Assembly: GCF_900324485.2 (NCBI RefSeq)
Contig: NC_046634.1
Coordinates: forward strand, 7,981,014 to 8,045,013
Length of the DNA stretch: 64,000 bases
Direction: 5' to 3'
DNA from: Mastacembelus armatus
Taxonomy: Eukaryota; Chordata; Actinopteri; Synbranchiformes; Mastacembelidae
The notes beneath the pieces were generated by a model. The model was not told the origin of the DNA and did not search any database. It saw only the letters and a list, made by a program, of their open reading frames with translations. Of the stretch, positions 1 to 12,951 are shown piece by piece (the stretch's first letter is position 1; each line of letters starts with the position of its first letter). Position numbers and translations under genes: made by a program.

Positions 1-1020
1 AAAAACAAGTGCACAGCTTGGAACAGCTTTCTCAATCGACTGACTGCGTGCCCGGATACAAACAAGCCTTAAAAGCAAATTGTTTGCGGAAATGCTATAA
101 AAAGAAACGTTGAGGCACTAGGACAACAGAAGGATCCATCTCTCTATTTACATGTGGACCTCAAAAGCCATGATTTCAAGGACCTAACCTCCACCCAACC
201 CCCAGCTCCCACATCGCACCACCCACACCTCAGTCGACTGACTAATCGCGCATATTATTTGAAGTTGTTTTTGTTACTTTTGCATATGCTCTCGCACAGC
301 AAGGCGGGGCCGGTTTTAAACCAGCCAGGAAGGGTCTCACCTTGCAGGCTCTGAATGGACTCGTAAGCCATGAGAAACAACATGCACATACACACATTGC
401 TTCACTTGTATATACACATGTATATACAGAACATGAATACACACTGGGAGGCATTCAGGCTGAAAAATGAAGGGAACAGTTGCTCCGTCTGTGAGGTATA
501 TATATATATATATTTGAGACTGGAAAGTAAAAAAATTGCCTTGGATTCACAACAGACACATTTTATTTCATCCTATATACCTTCACCATGTACACACACA
601 CTCCTCTGAGGCCGCATCTCTGGACCCCACTGACTCTCTTTAAAGTGCCTTGGAGCCTCGGGGATCCAGCTTGCCTTTGGAGCCGGGATCAGACACAGTA
701 ATTTGACATGGACAGTGATGGTCACAGCACCCCCTTCTGCCCTGGAGGACCAAACACATTGGAGGAAAGGCTCCCCCCTTTCGCACTGCTCGGACTGCTG
801 TTGTTGTTGTTGTTTTAAAGGGGTCTTTGTACAGAAATGCTCTTTTTATGATTGTTATTATAATTATTGTTATGATTATTTAATAAAGGATTTATACCAT
901 ACTGAGGAAAGAGCTAGTGAAGATTTTCTTGTTGTGATGCATTTAGAAAAACATGTAAAACAGGAACATTTGATTGATGTTGTTTTCATAGCCTTATTTA
1001 AATTTGTGCAATACTTGTGA
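1..1020 (+). other. Possible 3' UTR tail of an upstream plus-strand gene
   Basis: No reading frame here resembles a known protein. The stretch ends in a T/A-rich segment with a consensus polyadenylation signal AATAAA at 882-887, preceded by a TTG triplet run (about 799-814) and an alternating TA tract (about 497-513). That composition is typical of a vertebrate 3' UTR, so a plus-strand gene may end just upstream of the window. This is inference from one AATAAA and base composition. A chance signal in intergenic DNA is an equally simple explanation. Confidence 0.25.
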
Positions 1021-4000
1021 ACACAACTAAATACGTCCTGTCCAATTACTCACAGACTCCATTGGAGACTGAAGCAAACTTTCATTTTTAATTGCGAGAA
1101 GAATACAATAACACACATACAAAAATGTTTTCTCTGTCTCTCTGCCTGTCACATACACATACATACATAGGGCTGTGTCGTCAGCCTGCTGCACTTGGCC
1201 TCTAATCTCCACATGATGTCCCATTAGTCTGGACCTCTGGTGGCCCTCATTTAGGAGCTCCAGCACCAAAGCTTTGAAGTGCCCAGCGTCTTAGCCACAC
1301 ACAGACTCTTACAGCACACATGCAATTACTCTGCTTCTCTTTTATACAAGTCACTGCGTCTCCCCCATGCGGTTCCATTTAACCATATAAACTTTCCTCA
1401 CCTAAATGCAAACCCTGTTAGCAAATACAACAAAGTTTCAGATGCAGACTGTGATATCTTTTATTCTTTGAGGTCTTATGGAGGCCTGTAGTAAAGCAGC
1501 CAAAGTGGGCCAAAATTTGTACCAAGGAGAGCTTATGGTGGCTGTTAACAGCTGTGACTTGGAAGAAAAATGACAGTGCCAAGGTTAATGTTGCATTTCC
1601 TACTTTGTGAGTGCTCCTGAAATCTGTTTTTCCTTACTCACATAGGCTGTTATCATAGCTTATTAATGAAGCAACATTTAACACAAGTTTTACTTGACAT
1701 GAAATGGAGCCTGTAGCACAGGTATCACATTATGAGGCATACAAAGCAGAACGACATGTGTTGTCGCTGCACAGCGGCGATGGCAGCGGCTGTTAGCATG
1801 CTCCGGTCCGTGACATAGCGAGCCAATTACCGTATCTAAAAAAACACAGACAATCCCCAGTTTACTAGAGGAGTGAGATGCCATCTGCTCACAGGTTTGA
1901 TTGATCCCGGCAGAACAGTCACCACCACATCACACGAATGAACGCCAACAGGAAATTACCAAAGGAGCCAGACTGTCATTGTTCCATACCGCCTTTTGTT
2001 TTTACAACCAAATTATTCCAGTTTTCTTCCCTGTGAGTGTGAGTGCTACCCAAATGTTTTCCTGGGTCTTTATCAGTCTGTAGTGGCACACTGCAGGGGC
2101 TCTTTCCTTTAGCCATCAGATCAGAGAGTTCTTTTGCCTCTGATGCCTAGGCGGCCTTCAAAGAAAAAGCTTTGGCGCCCTGTAAGTCGATAGGCCAGAT
2201 TGTGGTGGGAACTCATTTGAGGGTCGCACTACAGGAAGTGACTGAAACACACTAATTAATCTGGGGATTATGTAATCAAGATGGAGAAGGGGGCAAACTG
2301 GCAGCACATTACTCGTCACAGTTGGGGAGGAAACTTTTGGTTTTCAAACACACTTAGTATTTCCTTAGTATTACTACGGAGAGATTTCTTACCCTGTCCT
2401 AGCAAAGTGAGGAATGGGTAAATCATTGTGCGTAAGTCTTAATGCTTATGAATCCCTAAAAAAAAGTGAGTGATACAGCCTTACACAGTATTAATAGAAG
2501 CAAATTCAAAAATCCCCTATATCCTCCTCACAGCTCCTTCAGTTACAGTCTGACGAATGGAGCCACCTGGAGACTAAACATTACATTTCTTTCAACAGCT
2601 TCCAAAGCGCTGTCACAACTGCAGCACTGCTGCATATACACATGCACATTCAGAGGCTGACAGCACACTTACATTTTTACATATGTGTCATGCACATACA
2701 TACACACCACCATGCACCCACATCCCAGTGGTCTTACTGGGAAGGGGGCCTAGATAATCTTGTCAGGCCTGCCAGCAGTTCAAAGCACCTATATGGGTCA
2801 GAGTGGGGAGGGTGTGAGTGTATCTGTGTAGGATGGAGGGTGGAGAGGGGCTCTGTGGCAGCTTGCCTGCCAATGACGGCAGACCCAAAGACAACAAATG
2901 CCAAAGTCTTGCATAAACACCAGGCAGACCATCACTTTCCTTCCTCTGTGACATGATCATCCCCCCACCATCAGAGGATAGTGCCTCTGAAAACAAATAC
3001 ATGAAGGAAATGATTGGAATGAGAAAAGCGCCATTCAGAGCTCCAAACTAGGCCAGCCGCCTTGTCACTGTGAAGCAGCACAGAGGAAATTAGTTTGATA
3101 GAAAGATACTACGGGTTATTTGAGGCAATTTTTGGGCCTAATGGCCAGGGACCACATGACTGGTGGTCTGGCTTTAGTTTTGTTTTTGTCTCTAGACTGG
3201 AGCTAATGCCTCCTGCTGGTTTTGCTCAGTAGCCATGTTTGGGTGCAGAGCTCTGGATATAATTTCCCAGAAGCGTCTCCGCTCTGATATCTTTTCCATC
3301 AAGAGATCTGAGGCCATCAGAGCATATTGGGCCATGAAAAGGATTGCCTCATAAGTGAACTTTTGTTGTGGACACACAACATGACCAGTGCTCCTATGTG
3401 GTAAGCCACCTGTTCACGCCATTTGAGACTGGTGTGTTTACAGTCACGATTGCCCTATATAGCCCAGGAAACTTGTTATCAGGCATAGTGGGAGGCCTCT
3501 CACTGTGGGTCCTGTCCATCTGTCTAGAGTGTTTGTGGTGATTTTGAGTGAAGGTGTTGGTTGCAGTTCACATGCGCCCCACTACAAGGGCAGAGAAAAA
3601 TTAAATGATTGTTCATTATTACTATGGAAGTTCTTTAACAAATGCATTGTTTCAGCAATAGCTTTATATGAAGGCAGCAGATCGTACAGTTCATTAAAGG
3701 GAACCTGACCTTTTTTGTAGACCCATTAGTCTGATTTGAACATTTCATTTAATGTGTTTTCTTTGCCCAAGGAAGTCTTCACATTACTGATACTATGCTC
3801 AGTTTGATAAAAGCTCTATTTTCGTATTGGGGTCAATGTTACTATTAATTTAGGGCAGAATCCACTAAACTAAACTCCTTTGCTTCTGGTTTGACCTCTG
3901 GCTTCTACCATTTTTATGACCCTTATGTAGGACAGGATGCCACATCATGATGCATGCTGAGGTTCTGTGTTCTGTGTTCCCACCTGGCAGCAATTATGTC

Positions 4001-5384
4001 TTTGAAATTACATTAAGGAGGAACGACTGATTGTTGTGTTGGTGCTCTAAATACGTTGGAACAACAGTAGACTCAAAAAAGTTTTAACACGATTCTCAGA
4101 ACAGATCAAACTAATTCTGTGAAATCAATATGAACTCTTGAACCACAGAGAAAAAAGCAGCTAAAAATGTTTCTGTCAATCACAAGTTAAGTAAAGCAAG
4201 CTGTTAGTGGAGCAATCATGCTTGACAGCTTGTCAGGATTTGAACGTTCTTGGACAAAGCATCTTAAAGCTTCTGTAATAATGTGTTCGTTGTTGGCACA
4301 GTAGACAATTCTTTACTCCAAATCTGTCAAGTGATTTCAGCAGAGATATGTCGCCAAGCCTGTTATTATTTGAACAAGAGTGTCAATAATAGAATGAAAA
4401 ACAAAGTTGTATTTCATAAAATGTGGTAATCAATTAACAATGACAAAAGTATTTTCAAGAATGCAGCTAAGGCAGATTTCAGAAATAAGCAAATCGACAG
4501 CTGTGCTCATCATGAGTCACACGCACTGTTATTAAAGGAAAGTGAGGCACAAAATAAGACATGGAAAAATCATCTGAATGCCTGAGTCTGTTGTGCTACA
4601 CCAGTTTAGTTTGTGGAGTAATTGAAAGGGCCTTCTCATAACTTTCTCTTCAAATTAGCGCTCTTTCATTATGTATTCCATTGAGGTGATAATCTAATTC
4701 AATTCCACTTTGAGACCCATCTGTTCCAAAATAACTGACAATTCTACCCTTCAAAAAAGAAAAAACAATCTCCCCAGTCTCCTTGGCTCAACACATAAAT
4801 CTCCTCATCTGAATCAAATTAGCTCCACGAGTAACGTGTGTTTGCGAAGCGGCTTTGTAAGAACACCCGCCACATTGCCTCTTTGATGACGCCGGATACT
4901 GCAGTATGATTTCAGCAGTTAAAAACATAAAATGCAAAAGCATGAGAGGTTTTTGTTTTGTTTTTTTTTTCCCTAAAAGGTTTCAGTTTAGTGCTAGTTG
5001 CTACGTAGCCAAATAAAATCCCGTATAAATATAGGAAAAGGTTTCTATCACTGCAACTATTTCCAGTCTTTCTTTTATTTATTTACAGTTCTGAGTTCCA
5101 TTATGGCCTGAAATTGCAGCTGAAATTGTCTTGTTTTGTCATTCTCCCCTTGACTCTCTTTTCATGATTTGATTGTAAGCAGTGTAAGCTGTGCAGAGAA
5201 GTGATGTGGCAGAGGGAGATTATACCAGTGAGGCCAGTGTGGATGTGAAGCTTCTAGAGGAGAGGTCTCTGTGTTTGGTTAATGTGGGCTGGAGCTCTGT
5301 GCTCTGTGTACATCCTCAATCCTCTGAGTGGGTTGCTGTTGATGGTATGTGCAACATTTTATGCCCAGCAGGAGCTGTGTGTGC

Positions 5385-5433
<49 letters not shown>

Positions 5434-7900
5434 TAATGTGGTGACATCGTTCTCTGTGATAGCTCTGTACCACGGCGCTCTGAGTAACTGCACCCAGGAG
5501 AAAGCGGATTTAGAGCCTCATTCAACTGAGCTGAGCTCCAGTTAAACATCATTCAAACTGCCAACTTAGCAATCCTCCTCTATTTTTCTCCATCACACCA
5601 CACACACATGTATACACACACACACACAAACTCTCTTCTTCATAATAACACACACAGGCTCTTGCCGAATGATGTCGTAAAGTCAGATTCATGGGACATT
5701 TGCAGTAGATGCTTTAGAGATTTATCTCTGTGCATTCCTCTCAATTTTGTTCAGATTTCTTTTTTATATCAGAGGTGAATCTCATAGTTGCATTGGCTTG
5801 GAACCAACACTTTCCCACATGTTTTAGCGTTCTCTCTCATAAATACAGTATTCAGGCTGTGACTTAGAGAGGAAAAAGACAGAGAGACCAGGCAGTAAAA
5901 ACAGAAAATACACTCAGTACAAATGAAACAATTGTTCTGCATATAACCAAACAGAGGAGAGAGGAAAGGGGCCTCCTCAATTTGCTTATCAGTCCCTCTC
6001 AAGCTACTGTTTGGGCCCTTGGGGACATAACAGCATCAGGCCACTGGGACACAAGCATGGAGTCAAGTAAACACATCATAGTGGAAAAAGCAAGCTATAC
6101 AAAAGGCCTTCCTCCCATGACCATGGCCACACACCACGCTGCTGTGCTGCAGTTTCCATATATACACTGGAAAGCATAACAAACAAGCTGACAAATACTG
6201 CTACAAATATCAAATCAATATCTTTTTATCTCCCTCATTATTTTTGAAACAGTTTGGACGTCATCATGGGATTATTTGTAACAGTAATAACCCTCAGAGG
6301 ATGGGACCAGGGGAGTGCACACCACCTGCCCTCTCCTCTAAACACACCTGGGGTGGGAAAACAACCTAAGACAGTGGATGAATGGGTTGATGCAGTCTGG
6401 GTGTGTAAAATTGCACAACTGCATTGTCATGTCTATTGTTGTTTACATGTGTGGACCAGCTTGTGTGCTTTTTATTTACAGTGTCCGTGTGTGCATACTC
6501 AGGTTTAGTTCCCATGTGTCCTCCCACCCAGGCTGCTATGGGTTTTTGGTTAGATGCCTGTCTCCTTCACCTTTAGTTGTTATGGAAACAAGAGTGGTTG
6601 CAGGAACAGCATTAGCATGGGTGTTGTATGTTAGCCCCAGAGAGCATGGCATGCTAAACAGTGATAGTTCAGCAGGTCAAACTATGGTATCTCTCTCTCT
6701 CTCAGCACCTTGCCAAGAATGAGAAGTGCCTCTGTACTTGTATGTCTCTGTACTGAGTGGATTGCCTCCATATTTATATAGAAGTGGAAATACAAAGTGT
6801 TTTGCAAATTATGCGCATATAAATTTCTGCTCCTCTGTTCACTTGTATTTTTTAGCCATTTCTGTCCAAAATAATATTTTTTTAACTTAATACCTTCCTG
6901 GCAAATGTGTTGGGGAGAATGTTAACCTTCCTGCTGAAGTCCTGTCCTGTGCATAGTGACATGTTCGAAATAGTTGTCATTAAAAAGCAGTTAAGTCATG
7001 AATATGAACTAATGTGCATGTAGGCACAATATACACACAATATACACACATATGCTTGTCAAGGCTTCTTATTGCATTATTGCGTTTACTTGTTTGCCGC
7101 CAAATATCCTCATTGCATGACAACATCTGATGCTGGAAATATGGCCTTTGACACAAAACACATATTACCATGTGTCTGAGAGCATCAGTTCTTCATCAGC
7201 AAGAAGATACTTGCAGTATTCCCACGACCCCCAACCAAATTAATAACACGTCTCTGCTTGACACCAGTGAGAGTCCTTGTCTCCAGATGCTCTGCCTGCC
7301 CTGCATCTAAGTGCAGGGCCAACTCCCCTGCCCTTCCCTCCAATAACCACACTACAGCCTGGAGGAGAGCAACACTACCTCCATGCAATCAGCACATGCA
7401 CATACTGTACATACATACCAAGACTAACACATGCATGCTGCCATGATGGATGGCCTTTTCATCTCAGTAATGCACAAAAGCATTATCCGTCACCTTGCAG
7501 CCTGCACTTTTAAAATTGACACATTGCTCCCTGGTAGCATCCCCAGCAAGCCTTGTGGAAGTTGGCCCAGCTGCAGACCTACTCATGCAGGAAGGTGCAG
7601 TATGCTTTGGATCATTTGCATATCTATTTGTTGATGCTACTTCATATATCATACATCATATTTACTGTTTTTCTCTATTATATGTCTTCCTTTGTTGGGG
7701 GTGGTGCATTTTTGCACATCCTGCATTTTCTGTAGCTTTACCATGTCTTCATTGTATTTTTATATGTTCATGCATGTATTTGCACACAGTATATGTTTCA
7801 GCTTGTACATGGTCTAGTGTTGTGTGACTGCCCATCTGCTCTTGTTTTTTGTTTCAAGAAGCTGCTTTCTATTTAACTGTTCCTGCCCAGTCATTGACAC
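1021..7900. other. Non-coding stretch, no gene recognised
   Basis: I read both strands and saw only short open frames without family resemblance or consistent splice signals. The visible content is microsatellite sequence at 5392-5429 and 5611-5628 and A/T-rich unique sequence. About 4600-4880 looks denser and less repetitive, including a run of homeobox-like TAAT/ATTA words around 4655-4700. It could be a conserved regulatory element, but nothing in the sequence alone proves it. Confidence 0.5.
5392..5429. repeat. (TG)n microsatellite
   Basis: A pure TG dinucleotide run of 19 units. The apparent reading frames through it are only Cys-Val or His-Thr repeats and are not genes. Confidence 0.95.
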
Positions 7901-7942
7901 CTGACAAAGCTGCACAAGTCCCTTCCTCTTTCTCCCCCTCAG

Positions 7943-7977
7943 CCTGCAGACTGCAGAAGTCATTTTGGATGTGGGAG
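7943..7977 (+). other. Exon-like island (unassigned)
   Basis: A 35-base segment is framed by a strong pyrimidine tract with AG (about 7921-7942) and a GTAACC donor at 7978. The segment is too short to recognise a protein. It may be an exon of a non-coding or lost gene on the plus strand together with the islands at 8986-9046, 9092-9178 and 10291-10491, or chance. Confidence 0.2.
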
Positions 7978-8201
7978 GTAACCTGTGATAAGATACTGAA
8001 TTGATTTCTTCTTACATTTTAGTTTCCAATCTTTGATGTTTTGCTTTTGTTGCTTTTTTAGTGTTTAAGATTTGTTTTGTATGTAGATTTCATTCCTTGT
8101 ATAGATGTCTTGGGAACAAATGGGTAGTAAGTCATCATGCAGAAAAGCAAACCCAATGTTTTTTTTTTATCTGGGTACTTCCCAGAGCATCAAGCAGCCT
8201 C

Positions 8202-8441
8202 AGCAGGAGGAGGGCTCGGAGCCAGTGGAACCTCCTGAGGCAGCAGTTTGGAAAGCTGTGGCTCAGTGTCATCATCCAATGAAGGAAGCCTTATGTTTTT
8301 CAAATCAGAGTGCTTCTTCTCATAAGTGCTGCACAGCATTAGCAGGAGGAGGACTTGGAGGCAGTGGAACCTGAAAAACCACTGCACTGACAGTCTGGGA
8401 AATCAAGCAGGCCTCTTCATCGTCCAGAGAACTCAGATCTG
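8202..8441. repeat. Diverged 139-bp tandem duplication
   Basis: The words AGCAGGAGGAGG and CAGTGGAACCT recur with a 139-base offset (8202 and 8341), and flanking sequence also aligns with gaps to about 8300 and 8441. On the minus strand both copies encode a proline-rich piece with the core Pro-Ser-Pro-Pro-Pro-Ala preceded by an acidic Asp-Asp run, but in different overall frames. The origin is unknown: it could be a decayed coding repeat or a simple duplication. Confidence 0.55.
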
Positions 8442-8985
8442 AGTACTATTTTTCCTTTGTCTGTGGAGGTGGCAGAATTGTATCCAAAAGGACCTGGTTG
8501 TGGTGTGGCCTGAGAGTCAGGAGTTAATTTTGACATATAGGCTAATGCAAACAGTAAATGATTGCTTATCTCACACACTATTTGATACATTTTCTTTTTA
8601 ATGTAATTGGAAGAAAATGTAATAATGTTGCGTGCTGAGCCACAATAGGCACACCACATGCAGCACAATATAACAATAACACACATTAATATAGTTTGTT
8701 CCAGAGTTCCCCCTCGAGTATGTCTATATCCAATATTCAAGTTCATACAGTCAAAAGCTTTTTGAGAAATAAGAACTTAATTTACTTTTGCAAATGCAAC
8801 TTCATGCTTTTATTAGCCCATGTAATTTTTATAAACAGATCTGTCCAAGATTAGCAAATCAGATATCAAAGTACAAGAATTATTGCAATATCTGCAACAC
8901 TAGCAATATAACATAAACCAGTACTTCACTGCCTCAAGTTAAGGGATTTAAAATAAATAATCAGTTCAGTGGTTTTGTTTAACAG

Positions 8986-9046
8986 ACGAAGAGTGTCCAG
9001 AGACAACCATGGTCGTGGATTTGGCAGAAGTTACGGAAGTAGCAAA
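8986..9046 (+). other. Exon-like island (unassigned)
   Basis: The segment is bounded by a TTTTGTTTAACAG acceptor and a consensus GTAAGT donor at 9047. Two frames stay open; one reads Glu-Glu-Cys-Pro-Glu-Thr-Thr-Met-Val-Val-Asp-Leu-Ala-Glu, which looks protein-like. I do not recognise a family. The next exon-like island starts only 45 bases after the donor, which is shorter than normal vertebrate introns, so the two cannot simply be consecutive exons. Confidence 0.25.
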
Positions 9047-9091
9047 GTAAGTTTGTGAAGGTCAAACACATCAACCTCACGACATCTGCAG

Positions 9092-9178
9092 CCGACCAGT
9101 AGACGGCATGAGGAGCTTGAGTCACTCATCAAAGACTCGGCCGCTGGTGGTGGGGATGACACCCACATCCACAAATCC
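9092..9178 (+). other. Exon-like island (unassigned)
   Basis: The segment lies between an acceptor ending CTGCAG and a GTGAGTGG donor. The open frame contains Arg-Arg-His-Glu-Glu-Leu-Glu-Ser-Leu-Ile-Lys-Asp-Ser-Ala-Ala followed by Gly-Gly-Gly-Asp-Asp, a helix-then-linker composition typical of real protein. No family is recognised. It may be a fragment of a decayed gene. Confidence 0.3.
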
Positions 9179-10290
9179 GTGAGTGGAAGGAGGGGACAAC
9201 AGAAGAATGGATACAGTCTTTACTAAATGGCTCAGTCTCTTAGTGCACTGCAGTAATAGAATATGTGTAGTTTAGGCTTTTGAACAGATAGTTTTTTAGC
9301 ATGATTTCGAACTGAGTCTTGAACAAATTATTTAATAGAGGATTATATGACTGTATGATTCAAAAAGCAGTCTTTCTATAGGAGTGGACAAACAGACACT
9401 GCCTGCATTCATCTTTGCGTTTCCTTTAGTTCATTTCTATTCCTTGTAGTGGGGTGCAGGCAAAAGGTGCTGCTACTTTTCCAGTCCATAAAGCACTGAC
9501 TTTATTCACTATGGATATACTATAGTCTGTAGTGCAGCATATTAGTCACCCAGAAGTACTTTCTTTCAAGTTTATATTTCATTCTACTATTCATCATAAA
9601 GTCTTGTGCAGTAGAGCGTGTCTGACTTCAGGTCTGAGTGTAGAAGATACGCAGTAACTCGTTTTATTCCATTAATTCTGTCAATCTGCATATCACTTGT
9701 CTCCAGAAGCCACAGGTATTGCTGTAATGTGGGAATGCCCTTAATGGTCAAGGGAGACTGTTGTAAGATGATTTGAGAGAAGTGCCACTCAGGTTGTAAC
9801 AGTTTTTGTTATGTAAATTATTGGTATGTGTGACAGTAATGAAAGTAACCAAAGATTACAGCTCAAACAGGAAATTCCACATATTTAAATTTGTAAACTG
9901 TGTGTGGGAGAGAGGGAGGGAGAGAAGGTGCTGCTAGTTTTCCAGTCCACTGTACGTGCGGTGTGTGCTCCTCTGACAATGCCTCTCTGCCTCAGCCTAT
10001 CTGCTTCTATCTGTGACAGATTCACCCACACACTGATGGCACTGGTGTGTCAATCTGGTTTCTCTAGCCTGTTATCTTGCATACACACTCACTCTTTCAC
10101 ACACATAATCTCCTGTTCTCTCTACCACTTCTCACTCACCTCCTGGCTTCCAAGCCACCCGTTTCCCTCTGCCTCTCTATCTAGAGGACTGTGGTGAGCG
10201 TGCAGTTCAGTAGCAGCTAAGGGAGCCGCTTTGTGTTTGTCAAGAGCAGTTTGACAGGAGATCTTATCCCCTGTGCTGTTCTTTTCACAG

Positions 10291-10491
10291 CAGGAAAAGG
10301 TGGCTGAACTAGACCCTCAGTGGGCTGCCAGGGTCAGACTGTTCAAGCTCAACCTCAAATGCAGTGTCAAGTTCAGCAGGCCAAGAGGAAAGTCTTTCCA
10401 AGTGGAAAGCTCTTTCAAATATCCCTTAAGTTCTAGGTCATTAACTCTAGAAGCTAGTCACCCATTTCAAAGACTTGGGTTACGTGCGTGA
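10291..10491 (+). other. Exon-like island with 66-codon open frame (unassigned)
   Basis: A strong acceptor (pyrimidine tract and CACAG ending at 10290) opens directly into a frame starting Gln-Glu-Lys-Val-Ala-Glu-Leu-Asp-Pro-Gln-Trp-Ala-Ala-Arg and running to a TGA at 10489-10491. There is no clear donor or poly(A) signal soon after. I do not recognise the sequence. It could be a terminal exon of a lost or lineage-specific gene, or chance. Confidence 0.25.
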
Positions 10492-10499
10492 AGTATCAT

Positions 10500-12940
10500 A
10501 TAAAAAAAAAATAGGAGCATATCATTCTTTATTATCCACTTCCAAAAAATCTGCTAGAGTGTGACTTTAATGGGCACAAAAACTGTAGGTTGTTCTTTCA
10601 GTCAAGGACAACAATGATGAAACAGGTTGAAAACTTCATGAAAGGAGAGTTCCTTTTGTACTGCAGCCAGCCATTAACATGTGGGTCAGAGGACGAGTGT
10701 AGACCAGATGTCTAAAACAAGACGTTGTGCATATATTTTCCAAGAAACTCTGTGTGTTATTTGAACTGTGGGTTGTGACAGATAAGCTCATCAAAAGCAG
10801 ACATACAGTAGGAGTGAGGGGAAGCTGTGGCATGAATACCGATGTCAAACTCATTCGATATATGCATGAAAGTAGTTGTAGTATCACCAAGCTCTCAAAT
10901 ATCTAAATAACATATGAGCTACCCTAACATAGAGGTACCTGTAATTTATTCTGTTTATTTATCCACATTGAAAAATCAGATTAATTATTGCCGCTCTGGA
11001 AGTGAAAAACCTTTTTTGGATAGAAAATACAAGTTGGTGGAAGTCCAGTGTGCACAAAAGCACTGAAGCAACGGTAGATGCTTGAAAGCCCATATCTATA
11101 TGAGCCTGTCTACACACTTGGCTTTCACTCTGCTACACAATAGAGCATGAGTGATTAGTGAATAAAGGTAGCAGAAGTCGTCCACCAGTGAGCTTTATGT
11201 AGGAATTGAATTCACAAAGTCCAATCCTTCAGTGAATAGTACATTTGGCAGAACCAAAAGCTTTATTGATCACCCTTAGTACTAATGAGATTGGACATAG
11301 TGTTTTCAACACCTATACTCTCTTCTCACTAAATCAACGGCTTAGATTGGCATACACATCCGTCTTATCCCTGCCTGTTACCATTCATATGTGTCAGGCG
11401 GCTTCAAGTGAACAAAGAAGCATGAAGGAGAATGGGAGAAAAGGTGGGACTGAATAAAAGAAAAGACACACCTAAAGGACTTATAAGGCTCCAGCTGACT
11501 CTGTATGCTGAGGTAGAGGTGCCCACAAAAGGGGCGAGAGATGAGGGGTGTGATGGGCAGGCCATCACATCCACTCAGGGACAAAAGAGCAGGGTGACAA
11601 GCAGCTGATGGACAGAAGGTCCATTTCCACTCACACAAAAGAAGTGGGGAGATGAAGCAGATTAGCAGCTCTTTATGCCCATTGTGAAGGTTCTAAATGA
11701 TAAGATTTACCCCTTTTCTTTTCCCATCCCAGTCTCTGCTGTGTGTGTGTAATAGAGAGAGAGAGAGTGAGTGTGAGCTCACACAAGACTCTTTTCTCTC
11801 TTTCTTATGCACACTCCATCTGGATATACTTCCTCTTTTTCTTCTTTCACCTGCAAATGCATACACACATCTGCTGAAGAGTCTTTATCCATCCTCAGAT
11901 GAAGGACAGATGCGACAGCTGGCTTTTTGAGTTACTTCCCTTCTTTCTAAACCCTAAATTTACAGTTTGATGTGAAAAGCTTTTAACTTAAACCCCCTCA
12001 TCACTGAAATATAGTGTTTTTTATGTTCCTTTGACTTGAAAATTGCTCTTTTCAGTAGTAGTAGCACACTTGGGGTATACTAATATAATGTGATTAATCA
12101 CTCATTCACTGGCCTTAATATAGCAGTAAAATGAGATCCCCTTAGCCATTAATAACATGCTGCACATTGTTACCATGTTGCATCTCCTCCAGGAGTACTT
12201 TATCCTCCCCACCTGTGAATATGGGATTAGAGGTTTTCTAGACTACAAAATGGTTCCTTGTCATTACACCTTTGTATTTAGTGCCATCTAGTGATCATTT
12301 TGTTACATTGCAAACTCACATTTTTCCCACTTTGGTAAAAGATTTCATATAATTAACTGTGTAGGATCCTAAACATCTATGACATTACAGATATCTGTCA
12401 ATCAAAGATACATCAGCAATAATACCTAGTTTGTAATGTTAATGTAAACTGAAAGTAATGCAGTGTTGCAGAAATTGAACATAACCAATCTATTTAAGTA
12501 TTGTGGTAAAAAACAGTTGTTATTTACAATTTTAGATAATTTTGTACTCGTACTAAAGGAAATATGGTACTTTTTTGACATATTTGACAGATACAGTTGC
12601 ACAATTTCCCCAGAGAAGAAGCCAAATGAGGTTAGTATAATCTTTTACAATAGAGCCCTGTTACTTTTCATAATACTTTTTGCTGTTACAATTAACCAAA
12701 GGTAGTTAAAATCTCCACTTTGTTAATAAAGCTGCTTATACATATGACTTAAATACAACACACCTGCCACCGTTTTTAAGGTTTATTGAGTTTAATGTCG
12801 CAGAAACAGATTTTCTTAAAGAAAATTCTGTTTTTCTGTTTTCAGAATAAACCGTGCCTTAAGCAAAAAAACCAAAAGTAACAAAAATACGTTCAGTCAT
12901 GAGAGAGATGTAATTTTTGTTTGTTTTGTTTTGTTGATAA
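10500..12940. other. Intergenic stretch upstream of abcb6
   Basis: This is A/T-rich unique sequence with no supported gene. Two items stand out: a CTCF-like word on the minus strand at 12280-12294, and a near-perfect small palindrome at about 12808-12833 (ACAGATTTTCTT facing AAGAAAATTCTGT). Confidence 0.5.
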
Positions 12941-12951
12941 GAAAATGCTTC

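Noticed and set aside
5279-5552. Frames through the (TG)n tract
   Set aside because: The repeats give Val-Cys or Thr-His runs only, with no other signs of coding.
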